Origin: Ailanthus altissimus
Taxonomy: Eukaryota; Streptophyta; Magnoliopsida; Sapindales; Simaroubaceae
DNA length: 64,000 bases
NCBI GenBank assembly: GCA_946807835.1
Contig: OX327691.1
Location: forward strand, 14,001,688 to 14,065,687
Direction: 5' to 3'
Shown here: positions 63,097 through 64,000 of the stretch, in pieces
Position numbering within the stretch: position 1 is the stretch's first letter
Layout of the letters: each line of letters opens with the position of its first letter
The notes under the pieces: model-generated
Database searches by the model: none
Seen by the model: only the letters and a program-made list of their open reading frames with translations
Told to the model about the DNA's origin: nothing
Translations under genes and position numbers: made by a program

Positions 63097-64000
63097 AGTT
63101 AGAAATCTGGCAAATGTTTTTTTATTTTTAATAATTTATTAATAATCGACACGTCTGTATTGTATAATATTTTTATATTATTATTTTTAATTAATATAAT
63201 AATTATTTGACAAATTTATTTATGTACAAATAAAGATAATTTTAGTTAAAATTAAAAAAATTTTACTATCAAATTAAGATAAAATTAAAAATTTTAAAAT
63301 TTGTAAAACAAAAATGTCCTTCTCCCTTATCTTTATCTCCAAATCCCTATGTTTGTATTTTTATATTTTATTCCCATGCAGCTATTAATCACCCCGAACT
63401 TAAAGGATCAAGGCTTTACTTTCCTTTTTTTTTTTTCACATACTGAGGATTATTTTCTAAATTGAGTATACTTAAATTTTGAAAATTGTTTTATGTATAT
63501 TATATTAAATATGTATAGAAAAAACTATATTCTTATTATTTTTTAACATTTAAATCTCTAAATTTTCAGAAAAATAATTTATACATTTTTAAAATAACAA
63601 AAAAAGAACCTATCAATTTTAATCCATTTAAATACTAAAAAAGGTAAAAATATAAAAAAAAAAATTACTTTTATATCTCATTTTTAATGAAGTTGTTTTA
63701 GGAACTTATTTAAACAAACTGAATAATATGTGTTATTATAATATTAGTGTTTTAATTTTTATAATATATTTTTTTAAATAAATTAAAGATATTTTTTTAA
63801 AAAAAAGAATAAGCGGCCAACAGTCATATGTCACTACAATTGTTATCGTTGGACAACAATCGACCAACCATGACTAATGGTAAATTGACTCAAATTTTAT
63901 ATTATTTAATTTAAAATTTTAAAATATACGCGATAGTGTGATTATTTTCATCAATAAACATCAAAGGAAAAAAAAAAAAAAAAAGGTAGGCAACATAACA
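63097..64000. other. AT-rich spacer; the right part repeats unit A
   Basis: 63097-63529 shows no match to unit A by eye and no coding sequence; it marks the deletion/insertion point. From about 63530 it matches 56315 onward with scattered substitutions and indels. Confidence 0.55.

Larger units (their letters stand above)
58876..64000 (+). repeat. Duplicated unit B (with an internal deletion; runs past the window)
   Basis: Aligns to unit A over 58876-63096 (A 47963-52187) and again from about 63530 to the end (A from about 56315). Between them A has about 4.1 kb, including most of the methyltransferase gene, and B has about 430 bases of unrelated AT-rich DNA. Offset is about 10,902-10,913 before the gap and about 7,200 after it. 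Confidence 0.85.

Overview
This is nuclear DNA from a flowering plant, almost certainly a eudicot and plausibly a woody one. The genes have introns with GT/AG borders, the intergenic DNA is very AT-rich, and the transposons are plant types: Ty1/copia elements primed by initiator tRNA-Met, an L1-type LINE, a Mutator-like transposase and a gypsy gag remnant. The single-copy genes are plant families. The species cannot be named from the sequence alone. There is no bacterial operon, CRISPR array or rRNA/tRNA gene that I can support.

Layout. 1-7 kb: noncoding retrotransposon-like DNA, a copia pol remnant (+) and a decayed Mutator-like (MULE) transposase gene (-). 7.5-10.5 kb: an intact five-exon TPR gene (TTC33-like, +). 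11.2-12.8 kb: a single-exon acyl-activating enzyme/CoA ligase gene (-), convergent with the TPR gene. 13.7-18.8 kb: a complete but dead Ty1/copia element with paired LTRs. 20-29 kb: AT-rich spacer, a non-autonomous LTR element without recognisable coding (23.0-26.1 kb) and a gypsy gag remnant (-). 29.9-36.6 kb: an intact PHD-finger gene (-), six coding exons plus a 5'UTR exon. 37.5-39 kb: a minisatellite rich in CACGTG and a dispersed repeat. 39.7-48.5 kb: a long decayed LINE (+), split by a second non-autonomous copia element (-, 43.0-46.1 kb) that still carries gag and protease. 49.7-51.2 kb: an intact BTB/POZ gene (copy A). 52.0-56.2 kb: a convergent, broken methyltransferase-like (PMT/DUF248) gene. 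56.3-58.9 kb: spacer. 58.9 kb to the end: a second copy of the sequence that starts at 47.96 kb.

The main structural event is a direct duplication with an offset of about 10.9 kb. Unit A starts at about 47,963 and unit B at about 58,876. Unit B repeats the LINE 3' end, a 560-bp repeat, the whole BTB gene and the last methyltransferase exon. It then jumps about 4.1 kb and resumes with sequence matching A from about 56,315. The duplication therefore made two intact BTB genes, while the neighbouring methyltransferase copy was broken in A and deleted in B.

The genes do not form a pathway. Expected roles are a TPR scaffold protein, acyl/aryl-CoA formation, chromatin reading (PHD) and BTB-mediated protein interaction. 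The most unusual sequence features are a perfect 29-bp-arm inverted repeat inside the decayed LINE, a copia element whose LTRs appear to end AGTT...AACT rather than TG...CA, and that element's stop codons, each explicable by a single C-to-T or G-to-A change.
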